Below are positions 28,664 to 38,721 of a stretch of 43,652 bases of DNA, in pieces (position 1 is the stretch's first letter; each line of letters opens with the position of its first letter). The stretch comes from Gammaproteobacteria bacterium DTU037 (lineage in GTDB: Bacteria > Pseudomonadota > Gammaproteobacteria > Pseudomonadales > Pseudomonadaceae). The stretch spans positions 1-43,652 of the forward strand of contig LFRZ01000078.1 in assembly GCA_001513025.1 (NCBI GenBank), given 5' to 3'. The notes below the pieces were generated by a model. The model did not search any database. It was not told the origin of the DNA and saw only the letters and a program-made list of their open reading frames with translations. Made by a program: the position numbers and the translations under genes.

Positions 28664-29212
28664 TTATTTTTTCTTTTTGGGGGCGAGGACCATTATCAGT
28701 TGGCGTCCTTCCATCTTAGGATGCTGTTCAACGGTGCCGTATTCTGCAAGGTCAGCTTCAACCCGCTTCAACAACTCCATTCCCAGCTCCTGGTGGGCCA
28801 TCTCTCGGCCACGGAATCGTAACGAAACCTTGGCTTTATCCCCATCTTCTAGGAAACGTATCAGGTTGCGTAGTTTTACCTGATAATCCCCGTCTTCCGT
28901 CCCTGGTCGAAACTTGATTTCTTTAATTTGCACTTGTTTCTGGTTTTTGCGTGCAGCAGCAACTTGTTTCTTTTTCTCAAACACGTGCTTGCCGTAGTCC
29001 ATAATGCGACATACAGGCGGCAATGCATCCGCAGAAATTTCAACCAGATCCAGCTTCGCTTCATCAGCGGCGGCCAGTGCTTCATCAATCGAGACGATCC
29101 CGACCTGCTCACCTTCTGCACCAATCAGGCGCACTTCGCGGGCTGTGATATTCTCATTAATGGGTGCCTTAGGGGCAGCTCGTCTGTCTTGTCTCATATC
29201 TCGCTTGATAAT
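28664..29212 (-). CDS. infC: Translation initiation factor IF-3, probable AUU start
   Basis: IF-3 binds the 30S subunit, keeps the subunits apart and checks the start codon. The product is about 182 aa with the N-domain ([24 protein letters not shown]), the linker ([26 protein letters not shown]) and the C-domain ([19 protein letters not shown], ending LAPKKKK). No ATG lies at the N-terminus. Candidate starts are GTG 29218, ATA 29215 and ATT 29212. The GGAG ribosome site overlaps the GTG but sits 5 nt before the ATT, so AUU is most likely. AUU is the known start in other infC genes and allows IF-3 to repress itself. The thrS stop codon lies 2 nt before the AUU. Confidence 0.94.
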   Translation of the reverse strand: MIKRDMRQDRRAAPKAPINENITAREVRLIGAEGEQVGIVSIDEALAAADEAKLDLVEISADALPPVCRIMDYGKHVFEKKKQVAAARKNQKQVQIKEIKFRPGTEDGDYQVKLRNLIRFLEDGDKAKVSLRFRGREMAHQELGMELLKRVEADLAEYGTVEQHPKMEGRQLIMVLAPKKKK

Positions 29213-29214
29213 TA

Positions 29215-31137
29215 TCACTCCAAATCTTGGCGACCACGCCGGGAAATCGCAGTATTTAATAACTCACTGAACTGGTCGACCGACATACTGCCGAGGTCTT
29301 CACCGCCACGAGTTCGCACTGCAATGGTTTGCGTCTCAACTTCCCTATCACCAATGACTAGCAAATAAGGAACCTTGAGCAAAGTATGCTCACGGATTTT
29401 AAAGCCGATCTTCTCATTTCTCAAGTCACTGGTGACTCTAAATCCACTTTCTAACAAGTTTTTTTCAACTTTCTTGGCAAAATCACCTTGTTTCTCACTG
29501 ATATTCATTACTGTCGCTTGCGTTGGTGCTAACCATGCTGGAAATGCACCTTCGTAATGCTCAATCAAAATACCAATAAAACGCTCAAATGATCCCAAAA
29601 TAGCGCGGTGTAACATCACTGGATGTTTACGACCGTTATCTTCAGTTACGTATTCAGCGTCCAGACGAACCGGCAAGTTAAAATCGAGTTGCAAAGTACC
29701 ACACTGCCACACTCGCCCTAAACAATCGCGTAAAGAAAATTCAATTTTCGGGCCATAAAAAGCACCTTCGCCAGGCTGCAACTCATATTTTAAACCCGCA
29801 GAATCAAGCGCATCAGCCAAGGCTTTTTCTGCACGATCCCACTGATCATCTGAACCTACACGCTGTTCAGGACGAGTCGACAACTTTAACTCAATCTCAT
29901 CAAAACCAAAATCTGCATACACTTTTTGTGTTAAGCGAATAAAGTCGGCCGATTCTGCTTGCATCTGATCTTCAGTACAAAAAATATGCGCATCATCTTG
30001 AGTGAAACCGCGCACACGCATTATACCATGCAATGCACCCGATGGTTCATTACGATGACAGGCACCAAATTCTGCCAGACGCAAAGGCAGTTCACGGTAG
30101 CTTTTTAAGCCTTGATTATACACTTGCACGTGACAAGGGCAGTTCATCGGCTTAATCGCATAATCACGCGACTCAGACTCAGTGACAAACATATTGTCGG
30201 CGTAGTTGGCCCAATGTCCGGATTTCTCCCAAAGCACACGGTCAACCACTTGCGGCGTTTTAATCTCTAAATAACCGTTTTCACGCTGTACTTTACGCAT
30301 ATATTGCTCAAGCACTTGATACAGCGTCCAACCCTGAGGATGCCAAAACACCATACCTGGCGCTTCTTCTTGCATATGGAATAAGTCTAAACGCTTACCG
30401 AGTTTACGGTGATCACGCTTTTCTGCTTCTTCAATACGCTTAACATAGGCACTCAGTTGCTTTTTATCGGCCCATGCAGTGCCATAAATACGCTGTAACT
30501 GCTCATTTTTAGAGTCGCCACGCCAGTATGCACCCGAGAAACGGGTCAATTTAAATGATTTTAAGAAACGCGTATTAGGCACGTGCGGCCCACGGCACAT
30601 ATCCACATATTCTTGGTGAAAATATAAGCCCATTTCTGTCTCTTCGGGCATATCTTCAATCAGACGTAATTTATAATCCTCACCACGCTGAGTGAAAATA
30701 TCGATCACTTCAGCACGGGGTGTCAGCTTTTTAATGACATCATAATCTTGATTGATCAGCTCATTCATGCGCTTTTCAATCGCCTGCATATCATCCGGGG
30801 TAAAAGGGCGGGCAATCGCGATATCGTAATAAAAGCCTTCATCAATCACCGGACCTATGACCATTTTTGCTTCAGGGAACAACTGCTTAACCGCGTGCCC
30901 CACCAAATGCGCACACGAGTGGCGGATAATCTCAACGCCTTCGGGGTCTTTGGGGGTAATGATCGACAACGTCGCATCATCGCTGATTAAGTCTGTTGCA
31001 TCCATTAAACGGCCATTCACTCGACCAGCAACCGTAGCTTTAGCTAAGCCTGCACCGATCGATTGTGCGACTTCAAGAATAGAAACAGGTTGTTCAAATG
31101 TACGTTGACTGCCGTCGGGGAGAGTAATTACGGGCAT
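29215..31137 (-). CDS. thrS: Threonine--tRNA ligase
   Basis: The 640 aa class II synthetase has an N-terminal TGS domain ([20 protein letters not shown]). An editing domain follows (about 65-225) with the zinc-like [16 protein letters not shown] motif. The catalytic core has zinc ligands in [12 protein letters not shown] and [27 protein letters not shown], and the C-terminal anticodon domain starts around 535 ([15 protein letters not shown]). An AGAGGAGG ribosome site precedes the ATG at 31137. It is the first gene of the thrS-infC-rpmI-rplT cluster. Confidence 0.98.
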   Translation of the reverse strand: MPVITLPDGSQRTFEQPVSILEVAQSIGAGLAKATVAGRVNGRLMDATDLISDDATLSIITPKDPEGVEIIRHSCAHLVGHAVKQLFPEAKMVIGPVIDEGFYYDIAIARPFTPDDMQAIEKRMNELINQDYDVIKKLTPRAEVIDIFTQRGEDYKLRLIEDMPEETEMGLYFHQEYVDMCRGPHVPNTRFLKSFKLTRFSGAYWRGDSKNEQLQRIYGTAWADKKQLSAYVKRIEEAEKRDHRKLGKRLDLFHMQEEAPGMVFWHPQGWTLYQVLEQYMRKVQRENGYLEIKTPQVVDRVLWEKSGHWANYADNMFVTESESRDYAIKPMNCPCHVQVYNQGLKSYRELPLRLAEFGACHRNEPSGALHGIMRVRGFTQDDAHIFCTEDQMQAESADFIRLTQKVYADFGFDEIELKLSTRPEQRVGSDDQWDRAEKALADALDSAGLKYELQPGEGAFYGPKIEFSLRDCLGRVWQCGTLQLDFNLPVRLDAEYVTEDNGRKHPVMLHRAILGSFERFIGILIEHYEGAFPAWLAPTQATVMNISEKQGDFAKKVEKNLLESGFRVTSDLRNEKIGFKIREHTLLKVPYLLVIGDREVETQTIAVRTRGGEDLGSMSVDQFSELLNTAISRRGRQDLE

Positions 31138-31316
31138 GGCGCCTCCTCTGCCTAGTGGTGACCCCTACAAAAGATCACATGGGTGGGATGAGCCAGTAAG
31201 AGCGATTCGTTTCGAGGTTCACCTGCCCTACTACGGCAGAAGGTTTTACCCACCTCACACAAATCGGATTCACTGGAAAAGATGCAGTCATATACATTAC
31301 AACTGCAGTAAAAACA

Positions 31317-31343
31317 CAAAAGGCCGCACAAGGCGACCTTTTG
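31317..31343 (-). terminator. Terminator of the tRNA-Val gene
   Basis: CAAAAGG (31317-31323) pairs with CCTTTTG (31337-31343), with an inner CGC/GCG stem. On the minus strand the stem is followed by GTTTTTA. It lies 7 nt past the tRNA 3' end. Confidence 0.85.
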
Positions 31344-31350
31344 AATTATT

Positions 31351-31427
31351 TGGTAGGCACAATTGGATTCGAACCAACGACCCCCACCATGTCAAGGTGG
31401 TGCTCTAACCAACTGAGCTATGTGCCT
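31351..31427 (-). tRNA. tRNA-Val (GAC)
   Basis: The minus-strand sequence folds as a 77-nt tRNA. The acceptor arm is AGGCACA/TGTGCCT with discriminator A and an encoded CCA. The D arm has AGCTCAGTTGGTTAGAGC, the anticodon arm CCACC-TTGACAT-GGTGG gives anticodon GAC, and the T arm contains GGTTCGAATCC. The interior is almost the same as E. coli tRNA-Val(GAC). Confidence 0.96.
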
Positions 31428-31500
31428 ACAATGGTCGCGTATTCTACGGACAAATTATGTTTTGTCAAACGCTTTAACCCATTGTTCGTCAATTGGCACT

Positions 31501-32466
31501 TTACTGTGTCGCTAGACCTGCGTTTTTAGCGGCCTCAATCTGCTCAGCAATCGCCGCCGGCATGCCCAACTCTGCAGCAACGACATCACGCACACGCTGC
31601 CAATCTAATAGATGAGTGCCTTGAATATCGTCACGCTTAAGCAACACATTAACCACTGCGGCATGCTTATCCACCACTGAGACGTCTCCGTCATCACTGA
31701 GTGGTGTATGCGCTTCTAAATACAGCTTCCCTTGTGCGATACCGAACTTATAAGGTTCATTGATAATACGCACTTTCTCGCCCACCGGCACTAAACTGGC
31801 CAACTCTAAGACGTTATGATTAAGCATACGAAAGCAACCATGGCTGACACGCATACCAATACCGAACTTTTTATTTGAACCATGAATCAAGTAACCCGGC
31901 AAACCCAAGGTCAGTTTGTAAGGACCTAAGGGGTTATCTGGCCCTGGCGGCACATAGGCTGCCAATGGATCGCCTGCTTCAGCATGCTCACGCAAGATCG
32001 ACTGCGGTGGCGTCCATCCAGGATTGGGTGTTTTAACGGTAATAGAGGTATTACTGATGGGCGAATCCCAACCTTCACGACCAATACCTAGCGGATAGGT
32101 GTAGACCACCGGCTTATCTTTCGGGTAATAATAAAGGCGGTATTCAGCCAAGTTAATCACCACTCCTTCACGCGGGCCTGGCGGCAAAATATAGCGTGTT
32201 GGCAAAACAATCTCGGTTCCTTCACCCGGTAACCACGCATCTACACTAGGATTAGCCGCAACCATTTCCAGATAGCCTAAATCATGGGTTTTACCCAGAT
32301 CAGCAAAGGTATCTTCATAGCGCGCTTGAATCACCTGAACCTCGCCAACGACATCCTCACCAGGCGGCGGCAACGGCAACTCTAAAGCCGATGCAAAAGG
32401 CGCAACACACAGCATTGATAGCCCGCATAAACGCAACGACTTAAGCCTGAGCATGTTTAACAACAT
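31501..32466 (-). CDS. L,D-transpeptidase (YkuD family, LdtABCDE-like)
   Basis: The 321 aa exported protein has a signal peptide (cleavage probably after ASALE). A LysM-like segment follows (YEDTFADLGKTHDLGYLEMVAANPSVDAWLPGEGTEIVLP, about 50-90). The YkuD catalytic domain (about 100-240) has H195 in YLIHGS and the nucleophile C211 in SHGCFRM. The domain order matches E. coli ErfK/YbiS/YnhG. The family links Braun-type lipoprotein to murein or makes 3-3 crosslinks. The ATG at 32466 is chosen over a TTG at 32469; an AGGG site lies upstream. Confidence 0.92.
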   Translation of the reverse strand: MLLNMLRLKSLRLCGLSMLCVAPFASALELPLPPPGEDVVGEVQVIQARYEDTFADLGKTHDLGYLEMVAANPSVDAWLPGEGTEIVLPTRYILPPGPREGVVINLAEYRLYYYPKDKPVVYTYPLGIGREGWDSPISNTSITVKTPNPGWTPPQSILREHAEAGDPLAAYVPPGPDNPLGPYKLTLGLPGYLIHGSNKKFGIGMRVSHGCFRMLNHNVLELASLVPVGEKVRIINEPYKFGIAQGKLYLEAHTPLSDDGDVSVVDKHAAVVNVLLKRDDIQGTHLLDWQRVRDVVAAELGMPAAIAEQIEAAKNAGLATQ

Positions 32467-32540
32467 CAAAGTGACCCTACTGGAAAAGTTGAAATACGCT
32501 GCTGCATAGTACGGGTTTTATACCCTATGCACACAGACTT

Positions 32541-32822
32541 TTATGCTGTTTGCCAGCCTGGCTTAGCCTGCTTGCGTTGCGCCTGGATAACATCACGGCA
32601 CTGCGGACAAAAATGCGCAGTACGTAACTGTTGTCGCTCCAGCGCCTGCCAGTGCGGCTGTGCAGGTAACAGACTGCCACATAAGGTGCGGTCAGCCTGA
32701 CTGCCGAGTTCCAACTGGCGACTGACCGCATGCACACGTTCTTTTTGACAGGCGAACAGATCCATTTGCTCATCCGGCAAAATAATCTGATAAGCATGTA
32801 AAGACCACACCAAGCGTGCCAT
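32541..32822 (-). CDS. Small conserved hypothetical protein with a CPxC motif
   Basis: I do not recognise a named family. The 93 aa product starts MARLVWSLHAYQIILPDEQM. It has four cysteines (C25, C48, C72, C75), the last two in FCPQC, which looks like a zinc knuckle completed perhaps by C48 in RTLCGSLLPA. The ATG has a good AGGGG ribosome site at 6 nt. An overlapping frame is also open (32525-32797) but lacks such a site. It stands between the L,D-transpeptidase and tesA genes on the same strand. Confidence 0.7.
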   Translation of the reverse strand: MARLVWSLHAYQIILPDEQMDLFACQKERVHAVSRQLELGSQADRTLCGSLLPAQPHWQALERQQLRTAHFCPQCRDVIQAQRKQAKPGWQTA

Positions 32823-32894
32823 GTCGAGCCCCTGAAATCGGGCGCTACATTAGCCCAAAATAAGCATTTGTAACAGTACTTGCAAAGAATTGTT

Positions 32895-33530
32895 CTAGCG
32901 CGCCTGCTTGAGTTGACTCTTTAAGCCCAGCACCGGCGCTAAACCTTGCCAAGCATTTTCTAACAACAACGGCTGCGCCATTTCTGTTGGATGCACGCCA
33001 TCGGCTTGCATCATGCCGTCCACCGCACCCACGCCGTCTAAAAAGAAATCAACCAACGCTACCTTTTCTTGCTCAGCAATCTGTTGATACACATTATAAA
33101 ACGCTTCAGTATAACGTGCGCCGTAATTGCTCGGTAAGCGCATACCCAATAGCAATACGGCAGCATTGTGTTGCTTAGCCCGCTGTACCATAGTGGTCAG
33201 ATTCATGGCCAGATGAGTCAGCGACAACCCGCGCAAACCATCATTTCCGCCCAATTCAATCACCACATAATCAGGCTGATGTTGCGTCAGTAAATCGGGA
33301 AAACGCGCCAAACCAGCAGCACTAGTATCACCGCTGATTGAGCTATTCACTACATTAAAATCTGCATTGTGCTCTTGTAAACGTTCTTGCAGCAAAGCCA
33401 CCCAGCCGCGCTGAGTTTCCAGTCCATAGGCTGCACTGATACTATCTCCCACCACCAAGACAGTTGCGGCTTGTGCATGGGCTACAGAGCACAGCACCAG
33501 CAGGCATATCGTTGCTATCCATTGACGCAT
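32895..33530 (-). CDS. tesA: Arylesterase / lysophospholipase L1 (TesA-like)
   Basis: The 211 aa SGNH hydrolase has a signal peptide (MRQWIATICLLVLCSVAHAQA). The four blocks are: VVGDSIS with the nucleophile S30, the glycine block SSISGDTSAAG, GGND (94-97) and DGVHP carrying the catalytic Asp and His. It should act in the periplasm on esters and thioesters, as E. coli TesA does. The ATG at 33530 has GGGGG at 5 nt. Only 10 nt separate it from the start of the divergent ybbA gene, the same tesA-ybbA-ybbP arrangement as in E. coli. Confidence 0.93.
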   Translation of the reverse strand: MRQWIATICLLVLCSVAHAQAATVLVVGDSISAAYGLETQRGWVALLQERLQEHNADFNVVNSSISGDTSAAGLARFPDLLTQHQPDYVVIELGGNDGLRGLSLTHLAMNLTTMVQRAKQHNAAVLLLGMRLPSNYGARYTEAFYNVYQQIAEQEKVALVDFFLDGVGAVDGMMQADGVHPTEMAQPLLLENAWQGLAPVLGLKSQLKQAR

Positions 33531-33540
33531 TGGAACCCCC

Positions 33541-34224
33541 ATGACTAACAGTATTCTTAGCGCCCAGCACCTTAGCAAAAAGGTTCCTTCAGCAGAAGGC
33601 CAGCTGACTATTCTTGATAATGTTTCATTTACGCTTCATCAAGGAGACTCGCTGGCCATTATAGGGCGTTCTGGATCAGGTAAATCAACTCTCTTAGGTC
33701 TATTAGCCGGCCTTGACCTACCCAGCAGTGGTGAAGTGTTGCTGGCAGGTCATCAGTTAACTCAACTCAATGAAGATCAACGCGCAGCGCTACGGGCCGC
33801 GCATGTGGGCTTTGTCTTCCAAGCGTTCTTATTATTGGACAGCTTAAATACCTTAGAAAACGTGATGTTGCCCTTGGAATTGGCGGGGCATACCCATCCT
33901 CAGCAACGCGCCCGCGAACTGTTAATCCGTGTCGGTTTAGAAAAGCGCTTACAGCATCCGGTGAATCTGCTCTCTGGCGGTGAACAGCAACGTGTGGCTT
34001 TAGCCCGTGCCTTTGCTACTGAGCCGGATGTGCTCTTTGCCGATGAGCCCACGGGGAATCTCGACAGCCAAACCGGCGAACAGATCAGTGATTTATTGTT
34101 TGAAATGAATAAAGAGCTCGGCACCACACTGGTTTTGGTCACTCACGATGAAAAGCTCGCTGCACGCTGTCAGCAGCATTTACGCTTAGAAGCGGGCTGT
34201 CAGGTGGATCAATCATGCAACTGA
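33541..34224 (+). CDS. ybbA: ABC transporter ATP-binding protein YbbA
   Basis: The 227 aa ATPase is of the MacB/LolD type. It has Walker A GRSGSGKST (about 42-50), Q-loop VFQAFLLLDSL, signature LSGGEQQRV, Walker B DVLFADEPTGNLD and the H-loop THDEKL. It pairs with the large FtsX-type permease encoded by the overlapping next gene. The substrate is unknown; related systems act mechanically on lipoproteins or peptides. No strong ribosome site precedes the ATG, and the gap to divergent tesA is only 10 nt. Confidence 0.93.
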   Translation: MTNSILSAQHLSKKVPSAEGQLTILDNVSFTLHQGDSLAIIGRSGSGKSTLLGLLAGLDLPSSGEVLLAGHQLTQLNEDQRAALRAAHVGFVFQAFLLLDSLNTLENVMLPLELAGHTHPQQRARELLIRVGLEKRLQHPVNLLSGGEQQRVALARAFATEPDVLFADEPTGNLDSQTGEQISDLLFEMNKELGTTLVLVTHDEKLAARCQQHLRLEAGCQVDQSCN

Positions 34225-36728
34225 CATTCTTCGGTTTATTTAAACTCGCGGCTAAACAACTGCTGCGCGAGCGCCGTAGCTCAGAGCTGCGTATTTTATT
34301 TTTTGCTTTAGTCATCGCCGTAGCCAGCAGCAGTACCATCGGTCATTTTGCCGAGCGCTTACAAGGCGCAATGCAACTCAGCGCAGGAGAATTTCTTGCT
34401 GCTGATTTGGTTTTATCCAGCAGCGAGCCGGTGCATCCAGATCAATTGGCCAAGGTCGATACAGCTGCATTACAGAGCGCACACACCCTACAATTTGCCA
34501 GTATGCTGGCCACAGATACAAGTTTACAGCTGGCCAGTGTCAAAGCTGTCGATGATAATTACCCTTTGCGCGGCACGCTGCGTAGTCGCCAACAGCCGCT
34601 CGCTGCCGAACTCAGCGGTGGACGCCCGCAACCTGGCGAGGTTTGGCTGGATGCTGAACTGCTGATCAGTTTAGATTTAGCGCTGGGCGATAACGTTGAA
34701 ATTGGTTCAGCCGCCTTTAAGGTGGCGCGTATTCTAACCTATGAGCCTGACCGTGCCGGTAATTTACTCAGCTTTACGCCACGGGCAATGATTCACCTCA
34801 GCGACCTTGCCGCCACAAACGTGCTGCAACCTGGCAGCCGCGTACGCTATCGCCAGCTCTGGAGCGGCGATGCATCAGCCATAGAAACACTGCGCATAGC
34901 ACTTGAGGACAGCGTGTTACCCCATCAGCGCGTTGAAGGCGTGGCCGATGGCAACCAACAAGTCAGTAGCGCCCTTGAGCGTGCCGCCAGCTACTTAAAC
35001 CTCGCCAGCTTAGCCGCTATTTTATTGGCCGCAGTGGCCGTGGCGCTGTCTGCCAATCGCTTTGCTCGCCAGCGCTTCGATCAAGCCGCCTTACTGCGCT
35101 GCTTTGGCCTCTCACGTCGACATACGCTATGGATGTTTTGCCTGCAACTGCTGCTACTGGCACTACTGGCCAGCCTTATCGGTACTCTGATCGGTTGGTT
35201 GACCCAGTTTGCACTATTTGAATTGCTTGCCGGCTTACTGCCGGAAGCTATTCCCGCCGGTAGCTTAAAACCTTTTATCACCGGAATTGCTACCAGTGCA
35301 GTGATGCTGGCAGGCTTTGCTTTACCGCCACTGATCGCACTAGGACAGATTGCGCCACTGCGCGTATTACGTCGTGACCTACTGCCCGTCGCGCCAGCCA
35401 CTTGGCTGTTGTATGGCAGCGTTTTATTCGCCCTAGCTGCCTTGATGTGGCAATTAAACGTGGATATACGCCTGACCAGCGCGTTACTTATTGGCGGCGG
35501 GGGTGCGGCTGCAGTACTGGGTGCTGGATTATTTTTCGGCTTAAAAAGCTTACGCTTCTGGCTGGCCAAGCGCAGCTTAGCCTGGCGTTTAAGCCTCGGC
35601 CATTTACTGCGCTACCCACTCAATAGCGTCGGGCAGATGATGGCTTTTGCTTTGATTTTATTATCTATGGCCTTGATTGTTTTACTGCGCAGTGAATTAC
35701 TCGATAACTGGCAAGCACAGCTGCCAGAGCAGGCGCCCAATCACTTTGCGATTAACATCCTGCCTGATCAACAGCCTGCCTTTAGCGCCCAGCTGAATCA
35801 AATAAGCAGCAATGCAGCACCGCTCTATCCAGTTATCCTAGGACGTTTAACCCAAATTAATGGACACACTGTAACAACCCTGATTGAGCCTAAAGCCCGC
35901 GTCATGCGCACCTTACAGCGCGATCTGAATCTAACGTGGACCGATCAACTGCCCAAAGATAACCAGATTATTAAAGGCCACTGGTGGCCGAGCAAGCAAA
36001 CGCTTAACTCGGCGGATACGCCCTACCAGGTGTCGCTAGAAAGTGATTTAGCCAAAGAGCTGGGGGTGGGTGTTGGCGATCAACTGACCTTTTATATTGG
36101 TGGCACCGATTACCCTGCACGCATCAGCAGCTTGCGCACGGTCGACTGGAACAGCATGCAGCCTAATTTCTTTGTGATTTTCAATCCTCAGCAGATGAGC
36201 AAGGTCGCGCATACATATATGACCAGTTTTTATCTGCCTGACAACGCTCAGCAACAGCGCATTGATTTAGCCAAGACGTTTCCCAGCGTGAGTATTTTGC
36301 AAGTGGATGCAGTACTACGCCAACTGCGCGGTATTTTGGCGCAAGTGACCTTAGCCATAGAGTTGATTCTGCTGTTTGTCCTCGCCGCCGGTATTACCGT
36401 ACTGGTGGCCGGTTTACACAGCACTCTGACCGAGCGTGTACAGCAAGGCGCACTTCTACGTGCATTGGGTGCTTCACGCACACTGCTGCTGCAGTCACAG
36501 CGTAATGAGTTTGCTTTAATCGGTGCTTGCAGTGGCCTACTGGCGTGGCTCGGCTGTGAAATCAGTAGCTATATGCTCTATCGTTTTGCCTTTAACTTAG
36601 CCTGGCAGGCGCACCCTTGGCTGGTGGTATTGCCCATTATTGGCGCGCTACTGATTACCCTCGTTGGCATGCTCGGCACCCGCCAAGTGCTGCGAAGCAG
36701 CCCGTTACAGATTTTGCGCGGTAATTGA
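34215..36728 (+). CDS. ybbP: ABC transporter permease YbbP (FtsX family)
   Basis: The 837 aa membrane protein has an N-terminal membrane segment followed by a periplasmic region. Two FtsX permease blocks follow (about 255-380 and 710-830, the second with ITVLVAGLHSTLTERVQQGALLRALGASR). Extra membrane segments lie between them, and a second periplasmic domain spans about 500-690. The size and layout match E. coli YbbP. The start overlaps ybbA by 10 nt, so the pair is coupled. Confidence 0.92.
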   Translation: MQLTFFGLFKLAAKQLLRERRSSELRILFFALVIAVASSSTIGHFAERLQGAMQLSAGEFLAADLVLSSSEPVHPDQLAKVDTAALQSAHTLQFASMLATDTSLQLASVKAVDDNYPLRGTLRSRQQPLAAELSGGRPQPGEVWLDAELLISLDLALGDNVEIGSAAFKVARILTYEPDRAGNLLSFTPRAMIHLSDLAATNVLQPGSRVRYRQLWSGDASAIETLRIALEDSVLPHQRVEGVADGNQQVSSALERAASYLNLASLAAILLAAVAVALSANRFARQRFDQAALLRCFGLSRRHTLWMFCLQLLLLALLASLIGTLIGWLTQFALFELLAGLLPEAIPAGSLKPFITGIATSAVMLAGFALPPLIALGQIAPLRVLRRDLLPVAPATWLLYGSVLFALAALMWQLNVDIRLTSALLIGGGGAAAVLGAGLFFGLKSLRFWLAKRSLAWRLSLGHLLRYPLNSVGQMMAFALILLSMALIVLLRSELLDNWQAQLPEQAPNHFAINILPDQQPAFSAQLNQISSNAAPLYPVILGRLTQINGHTVTTLIEPKARVMRTLQRDLNLTWTDQLPKDNQIIKGHWWPSKQTLNSADTPYQVSLESDLAKELGVGVGDQLTFYIGGTDYPARISSLRTVDWNSMQPNFFVIFNPQQMSKVAHTYMTSFYLPDNAQQQRIDLAKTFPSVSILQVDAVLRQLRGILAQVTLAIELILLFVLAAGITVLVAGLHSTLTERVQQGALLRALGASRTLLLQSQRNEFALIGACSGLLAWLGCEISSYMLYRFAFNLAWQAHPWLVVLPIIGALLITLVGMLGTRQVLRSSPLQILRGN

Positions 36729-36749
36729 CTGATGAGCTATAGCCGTGTC

Positions 36750-36770
36750 CAGTGCGCAGTGCGCAGTGCC
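36750..36770 (+). repeat. Short tandem repeat CAGTGCG x3
   Basis: Three tandem 7-nt units (CAGTGCG, CAGTGCG, CAGTGCC) lie 22 nt after the ybbP stop codon. No function can be assigned. It is probably replication slippage in an intergenic stretch. Confidence 0.6.
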
Positions 36771-36867
36771 GGCAGTGAACCACAGACAGGTGAAGCCCCC
36801 AATGCGATTCAGCCTGATTGACACCCTCCGCACTAAAAGTACGAGGCTTTTCGCGTTCTTAGCAAAA

Positions 36868-36904
36868 CCGTGCTTGCTGGAGCAATATACTCCGGCAAGC
36901 ACGG
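36868..36904. terminator. Long hairpin downstream of ybbP
   Basis: Positions 36868-36882 pair with 36890-36904 over 15 nt with a single mismatch, around a 7-nt loop. The arm begins CCGTGCTTGC. A TTTT run follows only on the minus strand. It may end the ybbAP transcript or be a REP-like palindrome. The rest of the 36729-36991 gap shows no gene. Confidence 0.55.
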
Positions 36905-36991
36905 CTTCACTCAAGATAAGCTTATTTACCAACACAAGGCATATACAAACATTTTACAATACATATATAAAAATTCAATTCGGAGCTTGAC

Positions 36992-37348
36992 TTGCACACC
37001 TATCACGCACAACTTTATTACGATGCCTCATGCGGGTTCTGCCGAAAAGAAATTGAGCATCTACGTCCTCGCTTAACACCTCAAGTGAAGCTGATAGATA
37101 TTAGTGCTAAAGACTTTAAGCCGCCGCAGGGTTATAGCCTTGAAGACTTACTCACACGTATTCATTTTTTTGATGGGCAAACCATGCAGATCGGTTTCCA
37201 CGCGACTCTGGCCTATTGGCGCATAGCAGGATTGAAAAAAACAGTCGCCGTGCTGAGCGTGCCAGGGCTCCGTCACATGGGCACGCTCAGCTACAACCTG
37301 TGGGCAAGATGGCGGCGTAGACACTCCAGCAACTGCCAAATTAATTAG
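36992..37348 (+). CDS. DCC-family (DUF393) thiol-disulphide oxidoreductase-like protein
   Basis: The 118 aa protein carries the family signature near the N-terminus: YYDASCGFCRKEIEHLRPRL, with a CXXC pair (C14, C17) after the D of the DxxCxxC pattern. The rest follows DUF393, with LEDLLTRIHFFDGQTMQIGFHATLAYWRIAG. Members are thioredoxin-like and their substrates are mostly unknown. The start is a TTG at 36992 with GGAG about 8 nt upstream; no ATG is available in this position. It is convergent with the formaldehyde dehydrogenase gene. Confidence 0.85.
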   Translation: MHTYHAQLYYDASCGFCRKEIEHLRPRLTPQVKLIDISAKDFKPPQGYSLEDLLTRIHFFDGQTMQIGFHATLAYWRIAGLKKTVAVLSVPGLRHMGTLSYNLWARWRRRHSSNCQIN

Positions 37349-37414
37349 ACACAGCTCACAGGATGTCGGCCGAACAAACCGCCCCCTTATTCTGTCATCG
37401 CCAAACACAACACA

Positions 37415-37439
37415 CTGCTCTGCTCGTATGAAAGAGCAG
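37415..37439 (-). terminator. Possible terminator in the gap after adhC/frmA
   Basis: CTGCTCT (37415-37421) pairs with AGAGCAG (37433-37439) around an 11-nt loop. It lies 19 nt after the stop codon of the class III alcohol dehydrogenase. No T run follows on the minus strand. Confidence 0.35.
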
Positions 37440-37457
37440 GGCTTGCCAGCAATAACA

Positions 37458-38585
<1,128 letters not shown>

Positions 38586-38648
38586 TCAGTTTATTCCTCT
38601 AATTTTGGATAGGTGCATACGACCTCAGAGTAACTGATAGTCGTACCG

Positions 38649-38700
38649 AGGCATCGCCTGCAATGCGAAGCATTCTGTCGGACAGATATGCGATGCCTTT
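38649..38700 (-). ncRNA. Structured leader element (three-way junction) upstream of frmA
   Basis: On the minus strand, a 9-bp stem AGGCATCGC/GCGATGCCT closes two hairpins: CTGT-CCG-ACAG and AATGC-TTC-GCATT. It would lie at the 5' end of the frmA leader, as a TATAAT box (38716-38721, minus strand) places the RNA start near 38709. About 60 nt follow before the frmA ATG. The role (riboswitch, attenuator or stabilising 5' structure) is unknown. Confidence 0.45.
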
Positions 38701-38715
38701 TGCCTCAATGAGGTT

Positions 38716-38721
38716 ATTATA
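38716..38721 (-). promoter_or_regulatory. Putative -10 box of the frmA promoter
   Basis: On the minus strand this is a perfect TATAAT. The hexamer 17 nt upstream is ATTATA, a poor -35, which would fit a promoter that needs an activator such as the adjacent LysR protein. An inverted repeat ACAAG-N13-CTTGT (38773-38795) is centred about 75 nt upstream of the predicted RNA start. Confidence 0.5.

Noticed and set aside
28451..29368. Plus-strand open frames across rpmI, infC and thrS (123 and 146 aa)
   Set aside because: They run antisense to highly conserved translation genes and show no family signature.
31136..31408. 90-aa plus-strand open frame upstream of thrS
   Set aside because: It runs through the tRNA-Val gene and its terminator, so it cannot be a normal gene.
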